DNA from: JAEMQF01 sp963850525
Lineage (GTDB): Bacteria > Pseudomonadota > Gammaproteobacteria > Burkholderiales > Burkholderiaceae_C
Length of the DNA stretch: 64,000 nucleotides
NCBI GenBank assembly: GCA_963850525.1
Contig: CAWKLQ010000004.1
Coordinates: 372,001-436,000 of the forward strand
Direction of reading: 5' to 3'
The first letter of the stretch is position 1. Each line of letters begins with the position of its first letter. The notes under the pieces are model-generated. The model was not told where the DNA came from, did not search any database, and saw only the letters and a program-made list of their open reading frames with translations. Shown here one piece after another: positions 42,360 through 51,079 of this stretch. The position numbers and the translations under genes were made by a program.

Positions 42360-45224
42360 ATGAAGCAAAGCCGCGCGCAAGCGGCTCGGCGTCACCGGCA
42401 CCTGGCCCATGCGAACCCCCGTCGCGTGATGGATCGCGTTCAAGATCGCCGGCGCCGTGGCCACGAGCGCCGGCTCGCCCACACCTTTGGCGCCCCAGGG
42501 GCCGAGCGGCTCGGGGTCTTCGATCAGGTGCACCGTGATCGCCGGAACGTCGCCGAAGGTCGGAATCAGATAGTCGTGCAAGTTATCGGTTGCGCCGTTG
42601 ACGTATTCCTCCATCAGTGCCATGCCGATGCCTTGCGCGATGCCGCCGTGGATCTGCCCTTCCACCTGGGTCGGGTTGATCGCGCGGCCGACATCGTGCG
42701 CGGCGTGGATGTGGAGCAGCTTCACGGTGCCGAGTTCGACGTCGAGTTGCAACTCTGCGATCTGCGCGGCGAAAGCGTAAGTTGCGTAGGGCACGCCCTG
42801 GCCGTCGGCGTCCAGGGCAATCGTCGGCGGGTTGAAGTGGCCGGTGCCGGTGAACAGGTCGCCGCGCGAGTCGGCAGCCAGCGCGGTCAGATCGAGCCGA
42901 TGCACGCCCGCAGCACTGCGCGCCGCGAGCACCGTGCCTTCGATGTGCAGCGTCGCCGGCTCAGCGGCGCCGAGCGCAGCGAGCAACTGGCGCCGCAAGT
43001 CTTCGCCCGCGCCCTTGGCGGCGTTGCCCGACACAAATGTCTGGCGCGACGCCGACGATTTGCCGGCATCCAGCGTCAGGTCGGTGTCACCCATCACTTG
43101 CGTCACGCTGCTGAGCGGCAGACCCACCGCGTCGGCAAAGATCTGCGGCAGGATCGTCGCCGTGCCCTGGCCGATTTCCTGTGCGCCGTTGTAGAGCCGC
43201 AGCGTCGCGCTGCGCTGATCCGGCGTGCCCGGTAGTGCTTCGAGGCGCAAGCCGGCGCGCATCGTCGAGGGATTCGCGATCACCGTGTTGCCGATGCCGT
43301 ACCACATGCACGCGATCCCGGCGCCGCGGCGAAGTGGCGTGGACTCGCGAAGCGCCTGCGCGTTGAACGCATCGGCTGACTCCCGTGCCGCCTGCCACGC
43401 CGGGCGCAGCGCATCCAGGCACTCTTGCAGGCCCACACTCGCCGCGAGCAGTTGGCCGGTGCCGGTGCGGTCTCCCGCGCGCAAGGCGTTGCGATGCCGA
43501 AACTCGAGCGCATCGATTCCGCATTGCTGCGCCAGCTCGTCGATCAGGCGCTCGCCGATCAAGGTCGACTGCGGAACGCCAAAACCGCGGAACGCCCCGG
43601 CGACGCTGTTGTGGGTGAGCACGGCGCGCGTAGCCGCTGCGAGGTGAGGCACGCGGTACGGCCCTGCGGCGTGAATCGGCACGCGGTTCGCGACCGTCGG
43701 CCCCCACGACGAATACGCCCCGGTGTTGAAGTCGCCTTCGAATCGATACGCCGTGAGATGACCCGCGGCGTCGCACGCTGCGCTCGCGCGCATGTGCGCG
43801 GGATGGCGCTTCGTGCTCGATTGCATCGACTCGGGGCGCTCGTAGACGAGGCGCACCGCGCGCTGCAGTTTCATCGCGGCCACAGCGAGCAGCGGCTGCA
43901 CCGACAGATCGAGCTTGCCGCCAAAACCGCCGCCCATCGCCGAGGGAACGATGTGCACCCGCGTGGCTTCGATGCCGAGCACATGCGCCACCTCGTCGCG
44001 GTCCATGTAAGGCGTTTGGGTGCACGCAAAGATGCGCACCCGCGGCGCGCCACCGGGTGCGTCGGTGGCGATCAACTCGGCGTATCCCGCTTCGGGCTCG
44101 ATGTAGGCGTGTTCGACGTAAGCGGTTTCGAATTCGGCGGCTGCCTGAAAAGGCGCGCAGGCTAGGGCCGCGTCGACATCGCCGCGCACGACGCGGCCGC
44201 GGCACAGCACGTTGTCGGCGTGGCGCTGCTGCACCGGCTCGCCGCGCTGCCCGGCGGCGAGCGCGCTGGCCATATCCTGCACTGCGGGCGAAACGCTGTA
44301 CTCAATCGGCACGTCGGCGAGCGCAATCGCCTGCAAGGTCGCTTCGTCGCCGATCAACGCCAGCACCGCCTCGCCGCGAAACCGCACCACACCGTCGGCG
44401 AGCACCGGCTGGTCGCGCAGGTCGGGGAAGATGGCAAAAGCGTTGTGCGGCACGTCGGCTGCGACGAGCACGTCGGCCAGGCCGGGCCAGCGCCGCCTGA
44501 ACGCGACCAGGTCGCCGACCGCAAAGCTCGCGTGCGGATGGGGCGAGCGCACGATGCGCATCGCGAGCACGCTGCTCGGCTGGGCGTCGGCGGCGTAACG
44601 CGCGACGCCGCGCACCTTGTCGGGCGCGTCCAGGCGCGCCACGCGCGCGCCCACGGCATGGCCTGCGCCCAACGCGCTGGCCGGCACGTCGGCGGCAGCG
44701 TCCACCGGCGCACCGGGCGCTGCAAGCACGTCACGGCTCGCCGCGAGCACGGCCTCAACAATCTTGCGATAACCGGTGCAGCGGCAGAGCACGCCGCCCA
44801 GCGCGTCCAGCACCTCGGCTTCACTCGGTTGCGGCTTGCGCCGCAGCAGCGCCTCGGCGCTCATCAGCATTCCCGGTGTGCAGATGCCGCATTGGGCAGC
44901 GCCAAACGCGACGAAGGCGCGCTGCAAGGGCGAGAGCGCACCGTCGGCCGAACCGTCAACTTCAGCCAGGCCTTCGACGGTGGTGACGCTGCGCCCGTCG
45001 CACTGGCCGAGCGCGACGATGCACGAGCACACCTGTTCGCCGTCGAGCAGCACGGTGCACGCGCCGCAGTCGCCGGCGTGGCAACCGATCTTCGTTCCCG
45101 TGAGGTGCAAATCGTCGCGCAACACGTCGGACAGGCGCCGCGTCGGGTCGGCGTCGATCTGCACTGCGATGCGATTCACGTGCAGGCGCACCGTGTGCAC
45201 GCTGGCGGCGGCGCGCGCGGTCAC
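42261..45224 (-). CDS. Xanthine-dehydrogenase-family hydroxylase, fused 2Fe-2S and molybdopterin subunits
   Basis: A 987-residue enzyme of the xanthine dehydrogenase / nicotinate hydroxylase family. Residues 1-160 carry two 2Fe-2S sites (GCHAGDCGACTV with C48, C53 and C56, then CGICTPGM near 104 and CRCTGYRK near 140). The rest is the Mo-cofactor subunit (GAFRGFGVPQS, VEGQIHGGIAQGIG, and the catalytic-Glu loop GAKGVGEPAL near 935). Family members hydroxylate N-heteroaromatic rings using water. The GTG start at 45224 overlaps the FAD-subunit stop in a GTGA. The last about 33 residues are encoded by the inverted-repeat element and are not family sequence. Confidence 0.92.
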   Translation of the reverse strand: MTARAAASVHTVRLHVNRIAVQIDADPTRRLSDVLRDDLHLTGTKIGCHAGDCGACTVLLDGEQVCSCIVALGQCDGRSVTTVEGLAEVDGSADGALSPLQRAFVAFGAAQCGICTPGMLMSAEALLRRKPQPSEAEVLDALGGVLCRCTGYRKIVEAVLAASRDVLAAPGAPVDAAADVPASALGAGHAVGARVARLDAPDKVRGVARYAADAQPSSVLAMRIVRSPHPHASFAVGDLVAFRRRWPGLADVLVAADVPHNAFAIFPDLRDQPVLADGVVRFRGEAVLALIGDEATLQAIALADVPIEYSVSPAVQDMASALAAGQRGEPVQQRHADNVLCRGRVVRGDVDAALACAPFQAAAEFETAYVEHAYIEPEAGYAELIATDAPGGAPRVRIFACTQTPYMDRDEVAHVLGIEATRVHIVPSAMGGGFGGKLDLSVQPLLAVAAMKLQRAVRLVYERPESMQSSTKRHPAHMRASAACDAAGHLTAYRFEGDFNTGAYSSWGPTVANRVPIHAAGPYRVPHLAAATRAVLTHNSVAGAFRGFGVPQSTLIGERLIDELAQQCGIDALEFRHRNALRAGDRTGTGQLLAASVGLQECLDALRPAWQAARESADAFNAQALRESTPLRRGAGIACMWYGIGNTVIANPSTMRAGLRLEALPGTPDQRSATLRLYNGAQEIGQGTATILPQIFADAVGLPLSSVTQVMGDTDLTLDAGKSSASRQTFVSGNAAKGAGEDLRRQLLAALGAAEPATLHIEGTVLAARSAAGVHRLDLTALAADSRGDLFTGTGHFNPPTIALDADGQGVPYATYAFAAQIAELQLDVELGTVKLLHIHAAHDVGRAINPTQVEGQIHGGIAQGIGMALMEEYVNGATDNLHDYLIPTFGDVPAITVHLIEDPEPLGPWGAKGVGEPALVATAPAILNAIHHATGVRMGQVPVTPSRLRAALLHRHPGADGHPGESRDPWASVGASASGGSRRSPG

Positions 45225-46066
45225 CCGGCCAACTCCTGCAGCGCGCGCTGCAACAGCGTCGCCGTCGCGTCCAGGCGATAGGCGGCGCTTGCGCGCACGT
45301 CGTCGATGGGCTGCAGCGGCGCGAGGTCGCTGGCGCTGACCGCCACTTGCCCCAGGCTTGCGCGTGGCACGCCGAGCAAACGCGCCTCGAGCGCGGCGAG
45401 GCGCTTCGCTGCGGCCGAACAACTGCCCACGGCGACGCCGGCCGCGCTCACGACGCCGCGCGCGTCGACATCGATCGCGAGTGCGACCATCGAAATGGCA
45501 ATCACCAGGTAGCGGCGCGAGCCGATCTTGGCGAAGACGGATCGTGCCTGCGCGCTGCGCTGCGGGACGAAGATGCCGGTCAGCAATTCATTCGCCGCGA
45601 GTGCGGTGCGGCGATTGCCGAGCACAAAGTCGGCCACCGGCAGACGCCGCTCGCCGGCCACCGACTGCAGCAGCACCTGCGCGTCCAGCGCCATCCAGAC
45701 CGGCGTGCCGTCGGCGGCGGGAGAGGCGTTGCACAGGTTGCCGCCGAGCGTCGCGGTGTTCTGGATTTGCTCGCCGCCGATTTCGCGCGCGGCGAGCTTC
45801 AGCGCGTCGAAGAGCGGCGGCAGTTCGGCGCGCTGCACGTCGGCCCAGGTCGTCGTCGCGCCGAACCACCAGCCCATCGCTTCGCGGCGAACCCCGCGCA
45901 GCGCCTGGATTCGCGACAAGTCGAGCAAGGGTGCGTCGACGCCGCGGCCGACCAGTCCCGGGTACAGATCGGTCCCGCCCGCGAGCAGCCGGTGTGTGCC
46001 CGGGCCCAAGCTGCGCAGCGCTTCGGCGACGGTCTCGGGCTGCTCGAAGCGCGCGGAGTGCATCAT
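45221..46066 (-). CDS. FAD-binding subunit of xanthine-dehydrogenase-family hydroxylase
   Basis: A 281-residue medium-subunit protein with the FAD_binding_5 domain. The signature LLAGGTDLYPGL is near residue 27, and GGEQIQNTATLGGNLCNASPAAD is near 100. A C-terminal CO-dehydrogenase flavoprotein domain follows. It transfers electrons from the 2Fe-2S centres to an acceptor. It is the first gene of the 12-gene minus-strand run and diverges from the sirtuin gene with only 17 nt between start codons. Confidence 0.92.
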   Translation of the reverse strand: MMHSARFEQPETVAEALRSLGPGTHRLLAGGTDLYPGLVGRGVDAPLLDLSRIQALRGVRREAMGWWFGATTTWADVQRAELPPLFDALKLAAREIGGEQIQNTATLGGNLCNASPAADGTPVWMALDAQVLLQSVAGERRLPVADFVLGNRRTALAANELLTGIFVPQRSAQARSVFAKIGSRRYLVIAISMVALAIDVDARGVVSAAGVAVGSCSAAAKRLAALEARLLGVPRASLGQVAVSASDLAPLQPIDDVRASAAYRLDATATLLQRALQELAG

Positions 46067-46083
46067 TGCGGGTTCAATCTAGC

Positions 46084-46854
46084 ATGAATCTTCCCATGCA
46101 CAGCAGCGAGCCCCTCACCGCAGTGCGCCGCTGGGTCGACGCGGCGCAGCGCATCGTCGTGCTCACCGGCGCGGGCATCTCCACCGATTCGGGGATTCCC
46201 GATTTCCGTGGGCCCCAAGGCGTGTGGACGCGCAACCCGGCGGCGGAAAAGCAGTCGACGCTGCAGACTTATCTTGCCGACCCCGAGGTGCGCAAGGCGG
46301 CGTGGCGTTCGCGCCTCGATCACGCGGCGTGGACGGCAACACCGAATCGCGGCCACCGGGCGCTCGTCGCGCTGGAGCAGCGCGGCAAGCTGCACGCCTT
46401 GATCACGCAGAACATCGACGAGCTGCACCAGATCGCCGGCAACTCGCGCGAGCGCATCGTCGAGGTGCACGGCACGATGCGCCGCGTCATGTGCTGGGGT
46501 TGCGGTGTGCGCGCGCCGATGCAGGACGCGCTTGCGCGGGTGCGTGGCGGCGAGGCGGACCCGGCGTGCAGCGCGTGCGGCGGCATTCTGAAAAGTGACA
46601 CGGTGTCCTTTGGCCAGCCGCTCGTGCCCGAGGTGATCGCGCGCGCGTTCGCGGTGGCGGCACAAGCCGACATGCTGCTCGCGATCGGATCGACGCTGCA
46701 GGTCTACCCCGTCGCCGGCGTCGTGCCGCACGCGAAGGACGCTGGAGCGAAGGTCATCATCATGAACGACCAGGCGACACCGCTGGATGAACTCGCCGAT
46801 GCGCTGCTGCGCGGCGCGATCGGCGAATTGCTGCCGCAGATCTGCGAGGCGTGA
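46084..46854 (+). CDS. Sir2-family NAD-dependent protein deacetylase
   Basis: A 256-residue sirtuin that removes acyl groups from lysines using NAD+ and releases nicotinamide. It shows the NAD-binding motif TGAGISTDSGIPDFRG (about residues 28-43), TQNIDELH near 108, the catalytic His in EVHGTM (about 129), and a zinc site of two Cys pairs (CWGC and CSAC). The start could also be the ATG at 46096; neither has a clear ribosome site. It diverges from a cluster that contains nicotinamidase and a nicotinate-type hydroxylase. Confidence 0.92.
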   Translation: MNLPMHSSEPLTAVRRWVDAAQRIVVLTGAGISTDSGIPDFRGPQGVWTRNPAAEKQSTLQTYLADPEVRKAAWRSRLDHAAWTATPNRGHRALVALEQRGKLHALITQNIDELHQIAGNSRERIVEVHGTMRRVMCWGCGVRAPMQDALARVRGGEADPACSACGGILKSDTVSFGQPLVPEVIARAFAVAAQADMLLAIGSTLQVYPVAGVVPHAKDAGAKVIIMNDQATPLDELADALLRGAIGELLPQICEA

Positions 46855-46901
46855 ATGGCGCAGCCGTTGACGCAGGGCAACGAGCCAAGGCTGCGCGCGG
46901 G

Positions 46902-49049
46902 TTACTCGGGTTTGGCGCCGATCCGGTCGCGCGTGGCGCCGATTTCAACGCGCGTGGTTTCGCGCGGCGCGATTTCCACGCGCACCGGCTCGTTGCCCGG
47001 CATCAGCCACGGCAACGGCAAGGTGTCGGTGCTCACCGCAACGCTGTGCGCACCGGGCGCGACGAAGGGAAACTCGAAGCGGCCTTGGGCATCGGTGCGC
47101 GTCAGGTAGCGTCCGTCGAGCGTGACGCTGACATTCGCGGCGCGGGACTCCAGGGCATCGAGCCGGCCGTTGCCGTTGTCGTCCAGGTAGACCACGCCTT
47201 CGAGGCTGCCGCCCCCCACGCCGATGCGCGCGCCGCTGCCGATCGGCAGGTTGGCCGTGCCGGCCTGGAAGTCATAACGCAAAGTCAGCCACACGTCGCG
47301 CGAGCGTGTCGCCGCCGCCGTGGCCGGCGCGGAGACTCCCGGCAACACCGGGATCGGGGTCGCTGCAGCCGGGTTGGAAAAACCGCTGGCGCGCGACCAG
47401 CCGAGCGCGGCGCCCAAACTCCAGCCCGCTGCGAGGCGCCATTGGCTCGACGCGCTGAGGTTGTAGATCCGTGCCGCCTGCGACGACAGGGGCTCGTTGG
47501 CGCGCGCGTTGACGTCCAGCGTGAGGCGCTCGCCCACGTCGGCGCCGCCGGCCACCGCGAGTTCGAGCGAATTGCCGAACTGATTGGCCGGTGCCCCGTT
47601 GACGCTGCGTGCGCCGTCGCGCGTCGAGCTGAGCGCGAGCGACGTGCTGAGGCGCTGGCCAATCGGCAATGCCCAGGCCTGATCGCTCGACACGCGGCGC
47701 GCCACGATCTGCCCATCGAGCGTGTCGACTCCGACCTGCACGCGCACATCGGCCCAAGCACGGTGCAGTTCCGTGTACCCGGAGGCGAGCCACGCCGAGC
47801 CCGCGCCATGGCTGAACTGCACGACGCCGCCCACACCCAGTTGTGCGTCGATGGCGTAGCGCGTCGAGACCCCCGCTTGCTGCAAGTCAGCACCCCCCGT
47901 GCTGCGCTGCACCGGTTGCGTGCTCGACACCTGCGCTTCGACCTGGCTGCGCAAGCCCTGGCGTGACCAGCGGTAGTAACCGCCCTGAGAATTGCCGCCG
48001 AGCGCACTGCCCAGCCAGCTCAGGTCGGGTTCGAGGCGGTGCAGCCCGGCGCGGTGAATCACGTCGCCTTGCGCCAGTAAGCCGTCAACCCAGGCACCGG
48101 AATGCCAACGCTGCGGGCCGTCAGCCGCACCTTGGACCAACGCCGCCAGGTCTTGATTGCGGCTGGCGAGCCATTGGCCTAGCAGCGAGGCGCCGTCGCC
48201 TTCCCAGCGCAGGCTGTGCGAGGTGGCGCGGCTGCCGGCTTCGTCGGTGCGTCCGCCGAAACCGGGAATCCGCTCGCCCGGGCTGCCCGATGCGCCGCTG
48301 AACGCGCCACCGTAACTCCAGCCTGCCGGCAGCAACGAGGCGGCGCCGGCTGCGCCTTGCAGCTCCGCAGCGGCGACGGCCACTTGGTTGCCTGACGTGT
48401 AAAACGTGCCTTGCCCGATCGACCCAAACGACCCCGTCTCGCCGCCGCTCAGTTGCAGCGTCAGGCCGGTGCCTTCGTTGCGCCACTGCGTGGAGGCGCC
48501 TTGCACGAGGCGCGTCGGCACGAAGAACGAGCCTTGCTGGCCACCCAGGCGCGGCCCCAGCGTCTGGATCACGCCCAGGCCCTGCGACGCGGCCCAGCCG
48601 CCGCTGAACGGCATGGCGGTCTGGTACAGCGAAAACGACGCGCCGGGCCCCCGCTGCACTTGCGACGAAACCTCGCGCAAGCGCGCCGACGCGTCGAACG
48701 AAAACGCGCCGTAGTTGTCGGTGTCCAGCGCACCGCGCAAGCTCAGCCACGCCGACGACTGGCGCCCCTGATCGTTCGATGACGACTGCACGCGCGACTC
48801 GGCGCGCAGCGCACGCGGCGCGCCGGAGCGGTCGAAGCCGGCCATGCCGTCGTCGGCAATATCGGGCGATGCACCCAAGCCGTCGATCAGTTTGTCGACG
48901 TATTCGGTCGGGCCGGGCGCTTGCGCGGGCGCGTCCGCGGCGCCGAGTGCGATCCCGTGGGCGAGGCCGCACGCCAGGGCGATCGCGGTGTGCCAAGCCG
49001 AACGACAACACCTCAAGCGCGGGTAGCGCGTGGCGTCAGCGAGTTTCAC
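46902..49049 (-). CDS. Probable outer-membrane beta-barrel (usher-like) with C-terminal SdrD-B-like domain
   Basis: A 715-residue exported protein. A signal peptide (about residues 1-38) and a short N-terminal region are followed by about 530 residues of alternating polar/apolar strands rich in Gly, Ser, Gln and Trp, as in outer-membrane barrels. The C-terminal domain (about 610-715) begins GVVYLDDNGNGRLD and resembles SdrD-B or carboxypeptidase-regulatory folds, with TRTDAQGRFEFPFVAPGAH. It overlaps the PapD-like chaperone gene by 4 bp, so an usher or surface-assembly role is likely. I could not identify the canonical usher N-terminal or plug domains. Confidence 0.65.
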   Translation of the reverse strand: MKLADATRYPRLRCCRSAWHTAIALACGLAHGIALGAADAPAQAPGPTEYVDKLIDGLGASPDIADDGMAGFDRSGAPRALRAESRVQSSSNDQGRQSSAWLSLRGALDTDNYGAFSFDASARLREVSSQVQRGPGASFSLYQTAMPFSGGWAASQGLGVIQTLGPRLGGQQGSFFVPTRLVQGASTQWRNEGTGLTLQLSGGETGSFGSIGQGTFYTSGNQVAVAAAELQGAAGAASLLPAGWSYGGAFSGASGSPGERIPGFGGRTDEAGSRATSHSLRWEGDGASLLGQWLASRNQDLAALVQGAADGPQRWHSGAWVDGLLAQGDVIHRAGLHRLEPDLSWLGSALGGNSQGGYYRWSRQGLRSQVEAQVSSTQPVQRSTGGADLQQAGVSTRYAIDAQLGVGGVVQFSHGAGSAWLASGYTELHRAWADVRVQVGVDTLDGQIVARRVSSDQAWALPIGQRLSTSLALSSTRDGARSVNGAPANQFGNSLELAVAGGADVGERLTLDVNARANEPLSSQAARIYNLSASSQWRLAAGWSLGAALGWSRASGFSNPAAATPIPVLPGVSAPATAAATRSRDVWLTLRYDFQAGTANLPIGSGARIGVGGGSLEGVVYLDDNGNGRLDALESRAANVSVTLDGRYLTRTDAQGRFEFPFVAPGAHSVAVSTDTLPLPWLMPGNEPVRVEIAPRETTRVEIGATRDRIGAKPE

Positions 49050-49927
49050 TGAGCCGGGCGCTCGCCGACGCTGCGATCCAACTCGATGCGACCGGCCCCG
49101 CCGGGCCCGTACTCCAGGGTTCCGCGCAGGCCCAGCGGCCAGTGGATGGGTGGGGGCGTCGCCGCAGCCGCGTTTTTGGCGGGAGGCGAGCGCAGCGCCG
49201 CTTCATAACGTTGCAGTCCAATGGTGCGCGACTGGCCGGGCAGAATCGGCAAGGCCTCGGGGCTGAATTCGAATGTTGCCCCGGAGCTGTCGATCCCCTT
49301 GAGGATCCCGCTCAGGCGCGCCGTCGCGTTGCCCGTGTTGTGCACCGTCAACAGCGGCGTGCGCCGGCCATCGATCATGCCGATCGCCAGAGCGCCGGGC
49401 TCGAGCTGCGCCTTCGCGCCGCCGATGCTCGCGTAGACGATCACACCGATGCGCCCGTTCATCGGAAACGACGCCGTCTCGCCGGTCTTCACGTCTTGCG
49501 GCTTGCTCTCGATCATGAGTGCGAAACGGCATTCCTGCGGCGTTGCCGACGCCGGCGGCGCGATTTCGAAGCGGTAGCGCAAGCGCGCGCCGTGGGCCAC
49601 GGCGATGTCGCGCCGCTCGATGGCGACCCAGGGTCGGCAACTGCCGGGCTGCAAGGTGTCATAAAAGGTCAAGGCGCCGCTTGCGTCCATGTTCCAGTCG
49701 GCGGTATAGACGCGGTAACTGCCGGTCCCGGCGACGGCGTGGGTGATCTCCATCACCTGGCGCAGCACCTGGCCGGGCTCCACGTTCAGCTCGAATCGCG
49801 GCGGCGTCACGGCAGCCGCAAATTGCGCTTCGCAGGGGCCGCTGGCCCACGCACCCAGGCTCGCCACCGCACCCCACAGGACGGCGCGCGCCGCCGGGCC
49901 TGCTGCCCGCAATGACAACGCGCTCAT
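49046..49927 (-). CDS. PapD-like periplasmic pilus chaperone
   Basis: A 293-residue exported protein. After the signal peptide (to about CEAQ, residue 35), two immunoglobulin-like domains follow. The first starts VTPPRFELNVEPGQVLRQVMEITH in outline, and the second contains LLTVHNTGNATARLSGILKG and EALPILPGQSRTIGL, like PapD-class chaperones. Such proteins cap pilin-type subunits by donor-strand complementation. It overlaps both neighbours by 4 bp. The rather divergent sequence suggests a non-classical chaperone-usher type. Confidence 0.75.
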   Translation of the reverse strand: MSALSLRAAGPAARAVLWGAVASLGAWASGPCEAQFAAAVTPPRFELNVEPGQVLRQVMEITHAVAGTGSYRVYTADWNMDASGALTFYDTLQPGSCRPWVAIERRDIAVAHGARLRYRFEIAPPASATPQECRFALMIESKPQDVKTGETASFPMNGRIGVIVYASIGGAKAQLEPGALAIGMIDGRRTPLLTVHNTGNATARLSGILKGIDSSGATFEFSPEALPILPGQSRTIGLQRYEAALRSPPAKNAAAATPPPIHWPLGLRGTLEYGPGGAGRIELDRSVGERPAQ

Positions 49928-50469
49928 CGGAGCGGGGTCTCGATTTCGAAAGTGAACTTGACTCGCGACGGCGTCGCCGCGTCGCCCGCGTCAGTCGACG
50001 CCGTGACGCGCAGCAGGTCTTCGATGCGTGCGCCGGCGATCACGCCTTGGTAAACGAGCTGGCGTTGCCCGCTCGACAGGCGCCCGGGAAGCAAGGTTCC
50101 GGCAGTGGCCCACTGCACCGACAGATTCGACTGCGCGAGGCTTGGCATCACCATGTAGATGCGCGCCGGGTTGCCGACCCACGCGGCGACGTTGAGCACG
50201 ATGCGCACCTGTGTCGTCGCGTCGAGCAGGTCGGCGGCGTCGCGCGTAGGCAGCGCCTGGCGCCAGCGAAATTGCGCGGGGCCGGCCTGCACCTGGCTCA
50301 TCGAATCGTCGACGGCATAAGTCGCCCAGACCGCAGCGGACGCGCCGTGGGCCATGAGCAGCAGGCCCAGGCACAGCGTCAGTGCGCTGCGACTGTGGTG
50401 CAGCCGCGCAGGTGCGGCGCGGCCAACTAGACAGGGGCTTGTGCGACGCAAGCGAGGTGAAATGGGCAT
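49924..50469 (-). CDS. Secreted subunit-like protein of the chaperone operon
   Basis: A 181-residue protein with an N-terminal signal (LTLCLGLLLMAHGASA, about residues 30-45) and a beta-rich remainder containing ATTQVRIVLNVAAWVGNPARIYMVM in outline and ending SRVKFTFEIETPLR. I recognise no named family. Its place as the first gene of the operon, before a PapD-like chaperone, suggests a fibre or surface subunit. A cysteine-free mature domain would be unusual for a classical pilin. An alternative start at 50361 (LMAHG region) would shorten the leader. Confidence 0.6.
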   Translation of the reverse strand: MPISPRLRRTSPCLVGRAAPARLHHSRSALTLCLGLLLMAHGASAAVWATYAVDDSMSQVQAGPAQFRWRQALPTRDAADLLDATTQVRIVLNVAAWVGNPARIYMVMPSLAQSNLSVQWATAGTLLPGRLSSGQRQLVYQGVIAGARIEDLLRVTASTDAGDAATPSRVKFTFEIETPLR

Positions 50470-50548
50470 CGGGCGATCTTATCGCCCCGCCCGGTGCGCA
50501 CTTGGGCGTGCAGGCGCTCCCGAGCGCCTGCGGCGGGCCGGAAAAGTG

Positions 50549-51079
50549 CTACAGAACGTAGGGCGCGTCGGGCAACTCGTTCGGATTGGACGCGGTGGGA
50601 CGCGAAGCATCGCTTGCAAAATATTCGCCGAGCAGCGAATTCACGGCGTCGATCGCCTGGTTCAGCCCGGCCTCGAACTCACCGGCGCGAAACGCGCTGC
50701 GCATCGAGTCGGCGATGGCCTGCCAGCGCGCTGCGTCAACGTGTCGATTCAACCCCCGGTCAGCGACGATTTCGATGCGGTGCTCGGCGAGCAACAGATA
50801 GATCAGCACGCCGTTGTTGTTCTCGGTGTCCCAGACGCGCAACTTGCCGAACATCGCGACGGCGCGCTCGCGCGCTGCAGCGCCGCGCCACAGGTAACTC
50901 ATCGGCAGGCCGGCTTCGACGCAGACGCGGATTTCGCCGCTGTGGCGTCTTTCGCCGGCGTGAACTCGCGCCTCGAGGCGTGCCAGCGCGTCGGCGCCCA
51001 GGGCGCGCCGCGCATCACGCTCGTCCAACCAGCGGTGTTTGAGGATGCGCAAGAGCTTGTTGTTCATTGCCTGGGCCAT
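50549..51079 (-). CDS. TPM-domain protein (second of pair)
   Basis: A 176-residue cytosolic-looking protein with a TPM (TLP18.3/Psb32/MOLO-1) domain: HSGEIRVCVEAGLP near residue 44, then RVWDTENNNGVLIYLLLAEHRIEIVADRGLNRHV in outline. Lacking a signal peptide and Gly tail, it differs from the upstream copy, whose stop it directly abuts. The pair with LemA is a conserved bacterial module of unclear role, possibly in membrane-stress protection. The ATG four codons downstream (51067) is an alternative start. Confidence 0.88.
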   Translation of the reverse strand: MAQAMNNKLLRILKHRWLDERDARRALGADALARLEARVHAGERRHSGEIRVCVEAGLPMSYLWRGAAARERAVAMFGKLRVWDTENNNGVLIYLLLAEHRIEIVADRGLNRHVDAARWQAIADSMRSAFRAGEFEAGLNQAIDAVNSLLGEYFASDASRPTASNPNELPDAPYVL

